Source: Corynespora cassiicola (taxonomy: Eukaryota; Ascomycota; Dothideomycetes; Pleosporales; Corynesporascaceae). From it: a stretch of 64,000 nt of DNA. This document shows, piece by piece, positions 1 to 11,254 of this stretch. A model generated the notes under the pieces. It saw only the letters and a program-made list of their open reading frames with translations. It was not told the DNA's origin and ran no database searches. Every line of letters begins with the position of its first letter. The stretch's first letter is position 1. The stretch spans positions 4,898,001 through 4,962,000 of the forward strand of contig JAEUWY010000005.1 of NCBI GenBank assembly GCA_022059125.1. Reading direction: 5' to 3'. Both the position numbers and the translations under genes were made by a program.

Positions 1-620
1 GCGGTCTACATCGCTTCGATCTTCGCTACAACTCATTGTTAACAGTGCCTAGGCAATTAACTGCCTTTTGACATCCACGTGCTGATTCAACTACTGAACT
101 GTTCGAGTCATGAACTTCTCGTACTACAAGAGACCATAGTGAAATGCCACATATCAAACGGCGAATCAAGTAGTGGGTGATAGAAATCTCAAGGATAAAT
201 TTTGGTGACGAACAATTTTATTCGCTTATACGCAATTTTTCTTGATGACTGTTGTCTTCATTGTATCATACAGATGGGAATAATATCAGGTTTGGACACT
301 TAGACATGATATATAGCATGTATTTTCTAGAGTTCAAGAGAATTGGGGTAGATTTTACAACCTGGGAGATTAGAATTGGTTTACTATACCTGATATCGCA
401 AAGCTTTTTTAAAGCTATTATTTACTAATTCTAGTTTTGCAGATAGCTCTAGGTATTATTAAAACTAGCTTATGTTGAGTAAAATATGTTGTCTGTGCAG
501 GGTAGCTGTGACGTAAATTTTCCCATAGGAAGGAAACAAATAGAAATTGAAATCGTTGAATGAAATGCGATGCTCGACACCCGCCAGGGTGGATCTTTGA
601 ACACGTGACAGTAAGTGTCA
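1..620. other. upstream intergenic sequence, AT-rich
   Basis: No convincing coding frame is visible. The stretch is AT-rich compared with the rest of the window and probably includes the upstream region of the kinase-like gene. A CACGTG hexamer lies at 602-607, only 13 bases before the proposed ATG. Confidence 0.5.
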
Positions 621-2114
621 ATGCTGCGGTTTGTCTCTCACAATGACCTCGACTCACCAGCAAACATATTTCCAGCACAACCTCACGCACTGGCAGATAT
701 AAACTCCAGAGAGTACTTCACTCATATCCACCGTCTGTACCTACCAGAAAAACTTGCAAATGGAAAAATGCCTGGCGACGACTCTCCTCACGCCTTGCCC
801 ACTCAGCCAGCAACAGCGAGGTCGTTCCTCGACAAACCGCAACCTCCATATACAGTAGGCGCCACATTCATAGCAAAGCGACACATACCAGATAAGCCTA
901 GAGATGGAGGATATCGCGATCTCTACGGCGAGATTCACAGCCACACACGGACCGCAACACAACTTGGCTATTGTCTTGATCATCATCCGGCTCCTGGGGA
1001 AATCCTCGACGAAACTCACAGCTTCACAATAATCAAAGAACTGAGAATAGGAGATCAATGCAATGCGCAGATTGTGCTTACCGACAATGGTAAAGTTGCC
1101 AAGATATACGATCCTTTGTACTATCGCCTCGATTACTACGACCCAGTTTAAGAACGCTATCACTCAGAATTAAAAGCAGATGTTGTGTACGATGCTGAAA
1201 TTGACTACTACAATGAGTTTCTTGCATACGAAGAACTTGCCGGAGACCCTGTTCAAGGCACAGCGATGCCACGTTATTTCAAGTCTTGGACAATCAATGT
1301 GCCGGTCACACTTGACGAAAGGGTGCTCTTCCGGCAAGTCCGAATGATCCTCTTGGAGTATATTCCTGGAAAGTGTATGCTGTATATTGAACCTTTGAAC
1401 CTTAGCCTTCAAGCTCGCAGGAACGTCATGGTAAAACTAATCGAAGCCTATTGTGACATCAAGTTCAAGGGAGTGGTTCAAGGTGATATAGCTCCCCGGA
1501 ATATCATCATATGTGGAGAAAATTACGAGGACCTAAGCCTTCGCGTCTGCATCATCGATTTCAACAGATCTACAGTCTTTCATGTAGCTTTCGAGGTCCC
1601 GCGCTCTGAGGCTTGGACTATTTTCAGATACCGTAACCCACTTTTGCATTTTTCCGGGTTGGACGATAATACCACTTTTGACGGTTGGCTCTCCGAAGAT
1701 GAGGATCAGACCAAGGCATGGATGTGGCATTTGTGGGCAGATGGGGTGGCTGGAAAATATGCAAAAATCAAGGAGAATATCAAGCGGAGGTGGAGTGCTG
1801 TAGTTCTGGGTGACAACGACGTTGATTGGGAAGGCCAACATTCAACCATTGGCGATACACTAGCTGCAGAAACGGCACAAAATGGGGTTCAAGGTATGTA
1901 CAGACGTAGGATGCGAGATGTAAATCAGGAAGAAGACCAAATTTCAACTCAAGACAATCAATCCTCAGTAATGGAATACGATCATCCTGCAACCCAAGGA
2001 GAGCGCCTAGTAGACGACAAAAACGCGAAGCATGATTCTTTCCACGGCTTCAACAATAGCTCGGACAACAGCACCGACAAGAATACCAATTCCGAGGCCT
2101 TCAGCTCGACATAG
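621..2114 (+). pseudogene. protein-kinase-like protein, interrupted by one in-frame TAA
   Basis: One frame runs from ATG 621 to the stop ending at 2114 (498 codons) and is broken only by TAA at 1149-1151 (codon 177). Both halves look like one fungal kinase-like (APH/PKL-type) protein. The first half ends in a K-I-Y-D-P-L-Y-Y segment. The second has VQGDIAPRN in the place of the catalytic loop and IIDFN in the place of the metal-binding DFG. No GT-AG intron removes the stop in frame: the only plausible short pair shifts into another stop. TAA could derive from a CAA glutamine codon by one C-to-T change. The tail after about residue 400 is acidic and Ser/Asn-rich. Either the gene is a recent nonsense allele or a sequencing error is present. 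The loop has Q where the usual H/R precedes G/R-D, so activity is doubtful even without the stop. Confidence 0.65.
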
Positions 2115-2346
2115 GAACAGAGATCCTAGCAAGAAACTCGGATTTTGTATCGTAGGATTCCAATCTCGGCCTTACCAAACTGAGCCCAAAGTCGGTTCTA
2201 TTGGCAATAGAGGACGAACGTACCTCGAAGGAGGAAGGATAATGGCAATTATGATACCCAGCAATATTACGATTTAGATAGACACCCACACATGATACTC
2301 AATTCATGAATAAATAGTAGCATGCTTGGTTTTGCTTTGTGCTTGG

Positions 2347-3837
2347 CTAATGACTTGGACTCACGCCACGTTCGACTGGACTACTGGTCCGGCCAGTGCC
2401 CACACCTGACGCAAGCAGCTCCAATCTAGAGGCCTGGACACGATGTTTCTTCATCACCTCAACCCACTCCTCCTCGACCTCCTTTTCCTCCGTGGCATCC
2501 TCGTCTTCTTCTTCCGATTCCGATTCCTCTTCCTCAAGCTCGCTTCTAAGGTCCTCTTCTAGCAGCGCGATCATCATGCTGAAGTCGCCGCCCAGCCTAC
2601 CTAGGGAGCCGGCGCAGTACAAGACCTGTGTGAGTAGCGAATCGCGAGATGAACGGTCCTGCACGTTGGGCAGGTAAGCACGCAGAGTGTCGAACAGCAT
2701 CTCGACGAGATGAAGAGGAAAGGTTGCTAGGGCAGAGGGAATGGGCTGGAGAGGGTTGGACTCGGCAGTGGGTTTCACGGCAGGGGCGGTCCCTTCATCG
2801 GACCCTGGCGCTGGTAGCGCCGACGGGAATATGGACTTGTACATGGAGATGATGGCAAAGCTCTGCTCTCGGAACACTTCGAGATACTTCTTCAGATACT
2901 TCTCCGTCTGCTGTCCCACCGCCCAGCCTGCATCCCCTTTGCCCTTGGCGTTCTGTCGCTTTTCAGTTTCCTGGTCGGCAAGCTCGCGCAGCGGATCCAG
3001 CGCGGCCAGCATGCCCTCAAGGCAGCCCAGTCGGCAGACGAGGAACAGGGCGCCCAGGCTGCCTTCGCCGCTACCGATACTGGCTTGCTTGGTAGTCCAG
3101 GACTCGTCAAGCTCTGGAGCCACGCGGCGAAGCCATCCAATCGTGCGCATACCACCAGCCAGCTTAATGCCTTGCGATTGGAGAGATGTGACGAGATTCG
3201 TAGTCATGGTCTTCATTTCCTGCTCAGCCTGCGTTGTAAGTGAGGCGATGAGCTGCGATTTTGGGTAGAGTGTGTGGAGGCGCTTGATGTGGGCGTACAG
3301 GTCGAGCGCCGAGGCATAGTTTGCATTGGTGGTCGACGTGGAGGTGGCATTGGCCTGGGTGGGGGCGGTCGACGAGGATATTGCGGAGGACAGTAGGGTG
3401 GGGAGGTCAAGCACATCGGATACGCGATCAATGTTCCTTGCCAGCAGCATTGCTTTTCTCCGTCGGTCTAGGATGGGGTTTTCTGTGCTTCTGCTGTACT
3501 TTTGGGCGAAGCTCTGTGCTGCCGACTCCAGCTTCGGGAGCTCCGCCTGTATTGTGCCCACATCGTGTCCAATGCGCGGCAGGGTTTCGCGGAGATGTGC
3601 GAGGTGGTCGCTCGAGGATATTATCGGCTTGTGTGAGCGTTTGGATAGGGCCTGTAGCGACCGTATGACGGCCTGGGAGCTCTGCGAGAGCGACTGCTGC
3701 TCGGAGGAGGTGAGGGCGGCGAGCGGTAGCGTGGTCAGCCGAGCAAGATATCCGGCCGTGACAGCGTCGGTCGGCGACGGGTGGGCATCGTGAGCGTCGA
3801 AGTAGGGTATCAGCAGCTCGTACAGCGGATCGGCCAT
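2347..3837 (-). CDS. cog8: conserved oligomeric Golgi complex subunit 8 (Dor1 family)
   Basis: Single-exon, 496 aa. The protein is a predicted subunit of lobe B of the COG tethering complex, which captures retrograde intra-Golgi vesicles at the cis-Golgi. The N-terminal half (about residues 70-320) is helical and matches the Dor1 pattern: an early [11 protein letters not shown] helix, an '[25 protein letters not shown]' type core (residues ~120-145), then '[18 protein letters not shown]' and an MRTIGWLRR segment. A conserved [23 protein letters not shown] stretch follows. The C-terminal fifth holds a long Glu/Ser acidic run (residues ~440-465), likely disordered. Start is the first ATG, 164 bases from the start of the divergent E2/E3 gene, so they share a promoter region. 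Length is usual for fungal COG8. Family assignment is from recognised motifs. Confidence 0.85.
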   Translation of the reverse strand: MADPLYELLIPYFDAHDAHPSPTDAVTAGYLARLTTLPLAALTSSEQQSLSQSSQAVIRSLQALSKRSHKPIISSSDHLAHLRETLPRIGHDVGTIQAELPKLESAAQSFAQKYSRSTENPILDRRRKAMLLARNIDRVSDVLDLPTLLSSAISSSTAPTQANATSTSTTNANYASALDLYAHIKRLHTLYPKSQLIASLTTQAEQEMKTMTTNLVTSLQSQGIKLAGGMRTIGWLRRVAPELDESWTTKQASIGSGEGSLGALFLVCRLGCLEGMLAALDPLRELADQETEKRQNAKGKGDAGWAVGQQTEKYLKKYLEVFREQSFAIISMYKSIFPSALPAPGSDEGTAPAVKPTAESNPLQPIPSALATFPLHLVEMLFDTLRAYLPNVQDRSSRDSLLTQVLYCAGSLGRLGGDFSMMIALLEEDLRSELEEEESESEEEDEDATEEKEVEEEWVEVMKKHRVQASRLELLASGVGTGRTSSPVERGVSPSH

Positions 3838-4001
3838 GCTGGCGAATTGGCGAGTGCCCTTGTCGGATCACGTCCGTTGATACCCCACGGCCAGAGGTGT
3901 TGAGCTCACTGACATGGCTTGGCGCGCGCGCTAGCCAAAAGCGACCCCGGCGACGGCCTGTATTCACATGTGCGCCTTGTACCCTGCATATCCTCGTCCA
4001 G
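3838..4001. promoter_or_regulatory. shared promoter region of cog8 and the UBE2O-like gene
   Basis: The 164 bases between two divergent start codons must contain both 5' ends. No TATA box is obvious. The frame of the E2/E3 gene stays open upstream to 3897, but ATG 4002 is the better start because the upstream residues do not resemble a protein segment. Confidence 0.6.
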
Positions 4002-7000
4002 ATGGATGGCGGCGAAGACAGAGCTGATCGTCCCGCTTCTCCTCCGTCCTCCCCTTCACCAACGCCCCCGCAAACCGCCCCTGGCCGCCATAGCCTCGTC
4101 GAGCGCTTCCTCGCCCGCCTGTTCGAGGACCGCTTTCTCACCGACCCCACCGCCCCCACTACGTCCGACGAGCCCTCACCACCTCCGTCGTCGCCATCAC
4201 CGCACCCAGACCTCGCCCCTCAGATCCCCTTCTTCCCCGCCGTCGCCCCAGCCTCACACATGAGCCCCGCCGAGGCCCGCCATGTCGTTTTCTGCGTCGA
4301 GGACACGGTCGGCCTGAAGGACGACAAGTTCAGCGTCGGCGTCGTCGACCGCTCGTTTGGCGATGTCGACTCGCACTCACCCCGTCCGCAGCGCGACTAC
4401 AGCGAGGACATCGAGCGCCATGCCGACATTCCTGTCGCCGACTTCAACAAGTTTATGAAGACGGGCATTCCGCCGCGTGGAGCCGTCCTCATCTCGTGGC
4501 AAACGCAGTTCAAGACGGAGCTGATACCCGAGGAAAAGTTGGAGCTGCTCGACCGCGCCCTGTACGTGGGCGACGTTGTCAAGCGCAATGCAAAGGACCA
4601 CATGAGCGGCACCGTCATTGGCACTCGCGCCGGCTGTACCCTGTTCCCAGCCACCCTGTTCGACGGCGGCCGCATCACGCAGACCGAGGACTTTTCCATA
4701 CGCGGCGTGCCAGCCGAGGAACTGATCAATGTGCACGAATTCAATGAAGGAGCGCTCGTTGTCTACAACGACTGGATCGGCCGAATAGAGCAGGTATACG
4801 ATGAGGTGGCAATCAAACTTTCCAACAACTCGGTCGTCATCGTGGAAGACCCTGACGAGCTGGTCGCCGACGATGCCATGGTCGACCGCCTGAGTGTTGG
4901 TGACACTGTTTCGACTAAGAAGGGAAACTTGCGCAGAGGACGGTGGAAATATGGTGCTTTTGATCCCAATGTGCGCCCGCAGGGCATGGTAGTCGAGACG
5001 CGCCCCATTTTCCTCGACGTGCACTGGATCACGAGAAAAATCGGCGCTCCCTTCGTTTTGCCAAATTTGAACCTTGGAGGACAGGAGCCGCATACCCGCT
5101 TGGTCGTCGAAGAACTCGAAGGCGCCGCTTTCCACGTATACGACGCTTCTGGAGCGTCTGCCACGACGCTCCCGGTATCTTCCAATGGCACAGACCCATC
5201 GTATCACGTCGCTGAGGTGGCTGTCGGTGATCGCGTGCGCTTCAAGGACCTTCACGGAGCTGCTGTAAAATACGATGGAACCAAGACATTGCCCAACGGA
5301 TACCCCCAAGGCAAGCTGGGACGAATCCCAAGGACGGAAACGCTGGGATATGATATGAACGTCTTCATCGTCATGCAGACTCACACGCAGGTCACGGTCC
5401 AATGGCAGGATCTATCTGTTACCGAAGACATAAGCTCCACTCTTCTTCCCGACCCCAATGTGGAAGACGACGACGAGGTCTGGCCGGGCGAGATCATCTG
5501 CACAAAAGAGCAACAGCAGGCAGCTGACGAGAGCGTGGCCTGGACTTTCAAGCCTGCAAAGGTTGGTGTTGTCCAGGCCGTTAAATCCCACGATCGCATC
5601 GCCACAGTCCGCTGGTTCACGAATCCCAATGTACACTTCCTAGGGGATGATTTGATACCACCCTGTGATACTGGTACATTGTCCGAGGCTGTTGAAGACG
5701 TCAGCCTGTACGATATCCGGTCAACACCAAGTCTGACAAGGCGGCGCAATGATTTCGTGATGATACATCCGGACACTCTGGAGCCTCTTCCGAACCCCAT
5801 AGACGGACCGGACTGGTTCGGGGAAGTTATCGATCTTGGCCTTGATGGAAAACTGACAGTTCGTCTTGGTGCTGCTAAACCTGTAGTCGACGTCCGTGTT
5901 CCAGCTGAGAAAGTCACACTCGTCTACAGCAGCGACATGGATAACCCATTCCTCAATATGCCCCCAGTAGAAGATGGATTAGAAGAGGATTCAGAAGGAG
6001 AGTATGAGTCAGACTTTGACTCTGCATCTTTCAATGAGATGTGGATCGAGTATGAGGGCATGGATGGAGAGCCCATTGGAGACAGCAACGACGAAGATTG
6101 GTCCACCGAGTACGAGGATGACGAGGACGATGATGATGATTCCATGCCGGACCTGGAGCCCGTGGACCCTGTTGATACATCCAAGACCACGCCAGAAGCA
6201 CCTTCAGATGCTGACAGGAAGCCACAATCATCAGAGGATCACGACATGTCTGGCATGTTGTCTCCAGCGGCCGAGGAACCAAAGCCATCATCTGGATCTT
6301 CAGCAGATGATGGAAACGATTCTAATGGCTCTGCATCGTTCCTGATTTTGGATACCGCACCTCCGGCCGATCACCAATATCTTTCGCATACTACCACTTC
6401 ATCGGTGGCTTTCATGCGCCGTATCGCCAAGGAGCATAAGATTCTCCGTTCTTCTTTGCCACCAGGCATTTTTGTGCGCACCTGGGAGTCCCGTCTCGAT
6501 CTCATTCGTGTTCTCATGATCGGTCCCTCCGATACGCCTTACGAATATGCACCATTTGTCATCGACTTCCACATTGGCTCTGATTATCCACAGCATCCAC
6601 CTGAGGCGTTTTTCCACAGCTGGACAAATGGGAACGGCCCGGTCAACCCCAATCTATACGAGGATGGCAAGATCTGCTTGAGTCTGCTTGGAACGTGGCA
6701 TGCGGATGAGCGCAATGAGAGTTGGAGTCCTGCGAAGAGCACTCTGTTGCAGGTTCTTGTCTCGATTATGGGGCTCGTCTTAGTAAAGGAGCCGTACTAT
6801 AACGAAGCAGGCTACGACGTTCACCGCGAGGCTCCGGAAACGAAGCTGAACAGCGCGTTGTACACGGAGCGGGCCTACTTCCGCGCCAGGGCCTTCATCG
6901 CCTATGCCCTTACCAACGAAGTGCAGCCGTTCACCGAAGAGCTACGTTACATGTATCGGGATCAGTCACCTGGTGCACCTCGACTGCTAGACAAGGCGAT

Positions 7001-7160
7001 TGACGCGGCGAAGGAGGTCATTGAGCGAAGCTCCGGCGGCACAGACGAAGGCGAGCGCGACGGCCTGCGTAAGATCAGCCTCGGAGCCGTCGTGATGCTA
7101 CGTCGGCAAATGGAGAAGCTTCAAAGTTTGAAGGAGCAAATATCATCGGCGTCCTCGTGA
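4002..7160 (+). CDS. UBE2O-type hybrid ubiquitin-conjugating enzyme E2/E3
   Basis: Single-exon, 1052 aa from ATG 4002. The family transfers ubiquitin directly to substrates, combining E2 and E3 activity. In order: a Pro/Ser-rich N terminus (1-~85); several SH3-like beta modules between about residues 90 and 650 with repeated 'VGDxV' and 'G.V' patterns; an acidic Asp/Glu-rich linker (~660-720); a Ser-rich spacer; then the UBC core (~800-960). The active-site cysteine is C892 in [10 protein letters not shown]. The usual HPN is NPN ([10 protein letters not shown]), as is normal in the large UBE2O/BIRC6 class. A C-terminal helical segment follows, ending in a likely coiled coil. Size and domain order match fungal UBE2O homologues. 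In animals these enzymes act on unassembled and ribosomal proteins; that role is not shown here. Confidence 0.88.
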   Translation: MDGGEDRADRPASPPSSPSPTPPQTAPGRHSLVERFLARLFEDRFLTDPTAPTTSDEPSPPPSSPSPHPDLAPQIPFFPAVAPASHMSPAEARHVVFCVEDTVGLKDDKFSVGVVDRSFGDVDSHSPRPQRDYSEDIERHADIPVADFNKFMKTGIPPRGAVLISWQTQFKTELIPEEKLELLDRALYVGDVVKRNAKDHMSGTVIGTRAGCTLFPATLFDGGRITQTEDFSIRGVPAEELINVHEFNEGALVVYNDWIGRIEQVYDEVAIKLSNNSVVIVEDPDELVADDAMVDRLSVGDTVSTKKGNLRRGRWKYGAFDPNVRPQGMVVETRPIFLDVHWITRKIGAPFVLPNLNLGGQEPHTRLVVEELEGAAFHVYDASGASATTLPVSSNGTDPSYHVAEVAVGDRVRFKDLHGAAVKYDGTKTLPNGYPQGKLGRIPRTETLGYDMNVFIVMQTHTQVTVQWQDLSVTEDISSTLLPDPNVEDDDEVWPGEIICTKEQQQAADESVAWTFKPAKVGVVQAVKSHDRIATVRWFTNPNVHFLGDDLIPPCDTGTLSEAVEDVSLYDIRSTPSLTRRRNDFVMIHPDTLEPLPNPIDGPDWFGEVIDLGLDGKLTVRLGAAKPVVDVRVPAEKVTLVYSSDMDNPFLNMPPVEDGLEEDSEGEYESDFDSASFNEMWIEYEGMDGEPIGDSNDEDWSTEYEDDEDDDDDSMPDLEPVDPVDTSKTTPEAPSDADRKPQSSEDHDMSGMLSPAAEEPKPSSGSSADDGNDSNGSASFLILDTAPPADHQYLSHTTTSSVAFMRRIAKEHKILRSSLPPGIFVRTWESRLDLIRVLMIGPSDTPYEYAPFVIDFHIGSDYPQHPPEAFFHSWTNGNGPVNPNLYEDGKICLSLLGTWHADERNESWSPAKSTLLQVLVSIMGLVLVKEPYYNEAGYDVHREAPETKLNSALYTERAYFRARAFIAYALTNEVQPFTEELRYMYRDQSPGAPRLLDKAIDAAKEVIERSSGGTDEGERDGLRKISLGAVVMLRRQMEKLQSLKEQISSASS

Positions 7161-8263
7161 TTAGGGAATGGCGGAAAAGGGAAGGGAAAAAATATTCTAA
7201 GCTGCATCGCGAGGCGTTGGTTCCGGCCGGCGAATTTAGACTTTTAGACCAGTCCATGTTTTAGTAAACGAAAGAAACGAGATGAGATTCCATCGCACAG
7301 GTGGGAAGCCTGGTCACTCATTTCATGAAGAGTTTCCGACACCACTAGTGTGTCATGGCGGCTGCGTGTGTGCTTCGAGGTGGGTAGGGGAGAATATGGT
7401 AGATAAAATGGATAATGTATCTCTGCTCTATGCTCTATACTCTTCAAAAAATCGAGCAAGCCTTTCTGATTGTTGACAAGATAAGTTGTGAATCAACTTC
7501 CCTGTCTCAACTTCTCTGCTTAAGGTGATTTCTACTCCGACCCATTGCATGCTGTTTTTATAGGTGCAGAGACGGTAATTCGGATATATTCGAATATTGA
7601 TGGCCTCTGAATTTATCTATCCTCCTCTAAATCACCTTTATAAGTCTCCCGAAGTGTGCATACGCGCGTTTTCGGTGTGGTGTTGCATGGGCTTTGATGG
7701 TAATTATTGCCTATTCGGGCAAGTCAATGATGATCGTCGAAAACAGTATGTTCGGGGTAAGGTTTCCAAAGTCGGGGGTAAGACTCCCACTCGCCGATAA
7801 CTCGGGAAAAGCGCTCACACGACCAGAATCAACTTGGCTACCAACATTTCGGAAATCTACACTACTCTTGATTATGCATTCATCTTACTAGCAATTCGTC
7901 TGGAAAGAACGGGCTGTCTCTCAAATCGGATTAACATTGCATACGTGCAGAGACCGAGCGCCCTTTCGCGCACAAACGGTAGACCAAGGTAGACTGTCTC
8001 CAAGATCGTCTTACACACCTTTCTCTCTGTATTAGAAACCCACAAATAGCATGGGATTATAAGAGTTAGGGCTAACATAAACGGAAAATGCCAAACGTTG
8101 ATATTGCAATCTTCTAGCCTCTATGCCAGTCCCGCGCCCTGAACGCCCATATCCCAAACCCCAACCCCCCAAAAATCAAAGCACCCATATAGCGAAATCC
8201 CGTATCTTCATCATATCTCGTGAAATCCGTACAGAACATCTACATGGCAAAATGTGGCTCGTA
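7161..8263. other. intergenic region between convergent genes
   Basis: About 1.1 kb between two gene 3' ends. It should hold both 3' UTRs and is AT-richer than the flanking coding DNA. The open frames here are short, carry no recognisable motifs and lack splice-linked partners. I see nothing further. Confidence 0.5.
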
Positions 8264-10171
8264 CTAATACACCTCACCAAAGCCCTTTCTGTCCGCATCC
8301 TTCAACTTGTCAATATCGGCTTCTCCAAGTTGCTTTCCGTCAGACAGCTTCTTCAGTTCATCATCAGCGCCATCATTCTCTTCGTCGCTGTTCTCGACAA
8401 TCATGTCCCCTTTCAAGGCCTCTTTGAGAATCGGCTTGTCATCCGATTTGATACCTGTCGGTGAAGCGGTCCTCTTGCCAGTAAACGCCGCATCGTCGCT
8501 TGTTCCATCACCGTCACCAAGAGTATCGGCACGGGCACCCGAGTACATGCCGGACTCCTCGATCCAGTTCTTCTCGCTCATCTTGCGGGCGGCTTTTCGC
8601 TCTTTACTCTGCTGTCTCTGCTTCGAGCTGGCTCGTAGGCGGGACCTGCTGTGTGAACCGTTGGCCGACTTTCCATTGGGTCCTTGACTGTGTGCATGAG
8701 CGTGCTGCATGCCTGGAAAGTAGTCCGAGTCATCAGAGAAGCCCTCTCCTTGTGGAGCGGGCGCTAGTCCCGCAACATTGCCATTCGAATCACGGGGATG
8801 CAGATGCCGAAGGATAGCGGCAGTTCGGGGAGCCGGGTGTTGGAATGTACGTGGTATCGTAGTAGCAGCTTCCTCTTCCTCACTACTCTGAACACCATCT
8901 TCATTCGAGCTAGATGCATCGTTTGATGCATCATTGGGCGATGCCGGAGTGAGGGGAAGAGAGGGAAACGGTGCAGCTTTGGTGCTTGCCTTGCGGGTCA
9001 CTTTCGAGGAAGCCGGCTCCTTGATGATGGGTGTATGGTCGGCTTCCTGTGATGCTATGGGATGATCATCCTTCTCGCCATCTAGGTTAGCAGGTGGAAG
9101 CGCTGGTGCTGGGAGCTGACCACCTAGGTATTCTGCGGTGTTCTTCCTCATCGCTCTCCGTGGCCAGTTAGCCTTATCGTGATTGCAGCCATTCGCGCAT
9201 CCTCCCCAACGGCGTATGGGGATAGTCGGGGAAGCAGTAAGAGCACCTGGTGTTGCGGTACCCTTGCTGGGAGTTGCGGCGGTTCCGTTCCCTCCAGCCG
9301 CCGCAGCACGACGCTTGAGTTCAGACCAAGTGCGCAGTTCATTCTGCAGGATATATCTGCCGTTGGTTGGACTCTGCTTCATAACAATGAACTCGCAGTG
9401 GTTGACGTTGCGGAGATCCTCAAAGTACTCGACTGACCAATGGTACCTGGAGGAGTTAGCAGCTGCCCAATGTTTGTAATTGATCCACTGACCACTTCAT
9501 GAGGAAAACCCTCGTCATGAGGCCGTGTGTGACCAGAACACAGACGCTAGGAAAGTCCTCTTCGCCGAACTGCCTCCACATACTCTCGTTGAATCCGCTG
9601 ATTCGATCGTATGCGTCGGCAGCGCTCTCGCCATGGGGAATGCGGTAGAAGAAGTGGCCGTAATCGGCTCTCTCCTGCCACATGCGTTCCATCTCTGCAG
9701 AGCATGGCTGGAAGTTTCCAAAGTCTTGTTCACGCAGTCGCGGCTCCTCGAAAACCTTAATTTTATGGCGCGGAAAGGGAGAGGGGGTGGGCTCGTCGGC
9801 GGTGAGGGTGCGGAGGATACCCTCGGTGGTCTCGCGAGTGCGGCGGTAAGGAGAAGTAAAGAACTGTAGGGTATCGTCTGGTTTGAGCAGTGACCGAAGC
9901 TGTCTTCCTGCTTCTTCTGCCTGCAAAGCAAGGTAAAATCAGCCTTTCGTCCGGTTGCCCAAGGCGGTGTGGGGTAGAGAGGGAGGGGGGCAACGCACCT
10001 GGCCCCAGCCATGCTGGGTGAGCTTCACTCTGTGGTCGGGGATGAACTGGTGGATATCGCGATTCTTGTTTCCCTCCGACTGAGCGTGTCGAACCAAAAT
10101 AATCATCTGTTCCTGGCGTTAGCAATGCGCGCGTTGTGAATGGCGGTGGTACTTGCCCGAGGTTTTCCCAT
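8264..10171 (-). CDS. det1: Det1-like histidine phosphatase (phosphoglycerate mutase fold)
   Basis: Four coding exons on the minus strand: 10157-10171, 9999-10106, 9493-9920 and 8264-9446, giving 577 aa with phases that sum exactly. The protein begins MGKPRMIILVRHAQSEGNKNR; the RH motif gives the phospho-accepting His12. The second catalytic histidine is His173 in VTHGLMTR, and GES (~138) is also present. A KWYHWSVEYFEDLRNVNHCE segment spans the third splice junction and identifies the Det1/YDR051C-like fungal branch, linked in yeast to sterol transport. After about residue 220 the protein has a long low-complexity, Ser/Lys-rich tail, unlike the compact yeast protein. Intron 1 (10107-10156) uses a GC donor (GCAAGT) after a 15-nt coding exon; introns 2 (9921-9998) and 3 (9447-9492) are GT-AG with GCTAAC branch sequences where visible. 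Confidence 0.85.
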
Positions 10172-10621
10172 GGTGATAGTGGTGGCCGCTGGACTAGTGG
10201 TAGTAGTAGGTGCTGTAGGCGGGTGTGTGTGCTGTTCAGTGAGCGACTGAGGGTGAATAGGACGCCGGAAGAGAGCGCGGGGGTATTTTTGGGGTGGGTG
10301 TGTAGGGAATGGGAGCGAAACGGGGTTTCATGATACAGTTCAAGCGCCAGCGCCAGCGCAGCGGCGGCGAACTCGCAGGCGCGCCTGGCTGCTGTGCCCC
10401 GCCGTACCGCCATCAGAACCTGCTGGCCCAAGCGTTAGCCGCATAAACCTCATCGCATCATCCCGTCCCTGCCTTCACGATACGGACACGCTTCCAAATA
10501 CCCTACCGCCACTTACAAATACCGCCACAGCCTGCATCCACACTGCCGCCTTGGTCTTCTATCTTCTTCGGTCACGCTCGATACTACAACATCCGCGCGC
10601 GCCCGCTACCGGCCATCCGCC
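10172..10621. promoter_or_regulatory. divergent promoter region, det1-like / PRKRIP1-like
   Basis: 450 bases separate the two start codons. The stretch is GC-rich with pyrimidine-rich runs near the plus-strand start. No specific operator could be identified. Confidence 0.5.
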
Positions 10622-11254
10622 ATGTCGGAACCAATCCCCGAGTCCATCCCGACGTCTGCTGACCCGCGCTCGAAGCGCCCGGTCAAGAAGCGCGCCCTCA
10701 CGCCTCGAGGCACTCATGCCGCCGAAGTCGAGGCCCTATTTGCAAAGCCAGATCGCGATATCCAGGTCCCAGGCTCTGAGCTGAAGAAAGGCCTCGCCCC
10801 GCCGCCAGAGATCGTTGCGAACGTCCAGGGCTCTAGCGCAGGCGCCGGCAGCGGCGAATTCCATGTCTACAAGGCAAGCCGGCGCCGCGAGTATGAGCGA
10901 CTGCGCCTCATGGATGAGGAGGTGAAGAGGGAGGAGGAGGAAAAGGCTTTCCGCGAACGAAAGGAGGAGCTTGACCGGAAGACTCGCGAGAAGACGGAGA
11001 AGAATAGGGCCAAGCGGGAGAAGCAGCGTGCACGCAAAGCAAAGCAGAAGGGTGGCTCCAAGGGACAGGATGCTGCCGGAAAGGAGGGCGCTCCAATTTC
11101 GGAAAAGCCAAAGACGAAACTGGCGCCCAACCCACATGGCCCTAGTTCTGCTCAGGACGATGCCGATGCCGACGACGACGCCGACGACGCGCTGAATGGG
11201 GGTGAAGTCAAGAATGCAGAGGAAATTGGCTTGGTCATCGAAGACGATGATTGA
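10622..11254 (+). CDS. PRKRIP1 / DUF1168 family spliceosome-associated protein
   Basis: Single-exon, 210 aa. An N-terminal region with RPVKKRALTPRG is followed by a GEFHVYKASRRREYERLRLMD segment (residues ~80-100), the signature of the DUF1168/PRKRIP1 family. A long charged single helix rich in Glu, Lys and Arg runs to about residue 145, and an acidic tail with alternating Asp and Ala ends the protein. In human spliceosome structures PRKRIP1 is an extended helix linking U2 snRNP to the catalytic core; a nuclear, splicing-related role is inferred here. The basic KREKQRARKAKQK stretch could serve as a nuclear signal. Start is the first ATG after a pyrimidine-rich leader. Length is close to the family norm. 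Confidence 0.82.
   Translation: MSEPIPESIPTSADPRSKRPVKKRALTPRGTHAAEVEALFAKPDRDIQVPGSELKKGLAPPPEIVANVQGSSAGAGSGEFHVYKASRRREYERLRLMDEEVKREEEEKAFRERKEELDRKTREKTEKNRAKREKQRARKAKQKGGSKGQDAAGKEGAPISEKPKTKLAPNPHGPSSAQDDADADDDADDALNGGEVKNAEEIGLVIEDDD

Noticed and set aside
1117..1166. A 50-nt GT-AG intron that would remove the stop in the kinase-like gene
   Set aside because: Removing it shifts the frame into another stop within a few codons, and the protein reads continuously through the supposed intron.
4377..5402. 341-codon frame antisense to the UBE2O-like gene
   Set aside because: Shadow of biased codons in a well-supported gene on the other strand; no motif of its own.
7597..8464. Small frames between the UBE2O-like and Det1-like genes
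   Set aside because: Short, overlapping, AT-rich context and without motifs; one runs antisense into the Det1-like gene's end.
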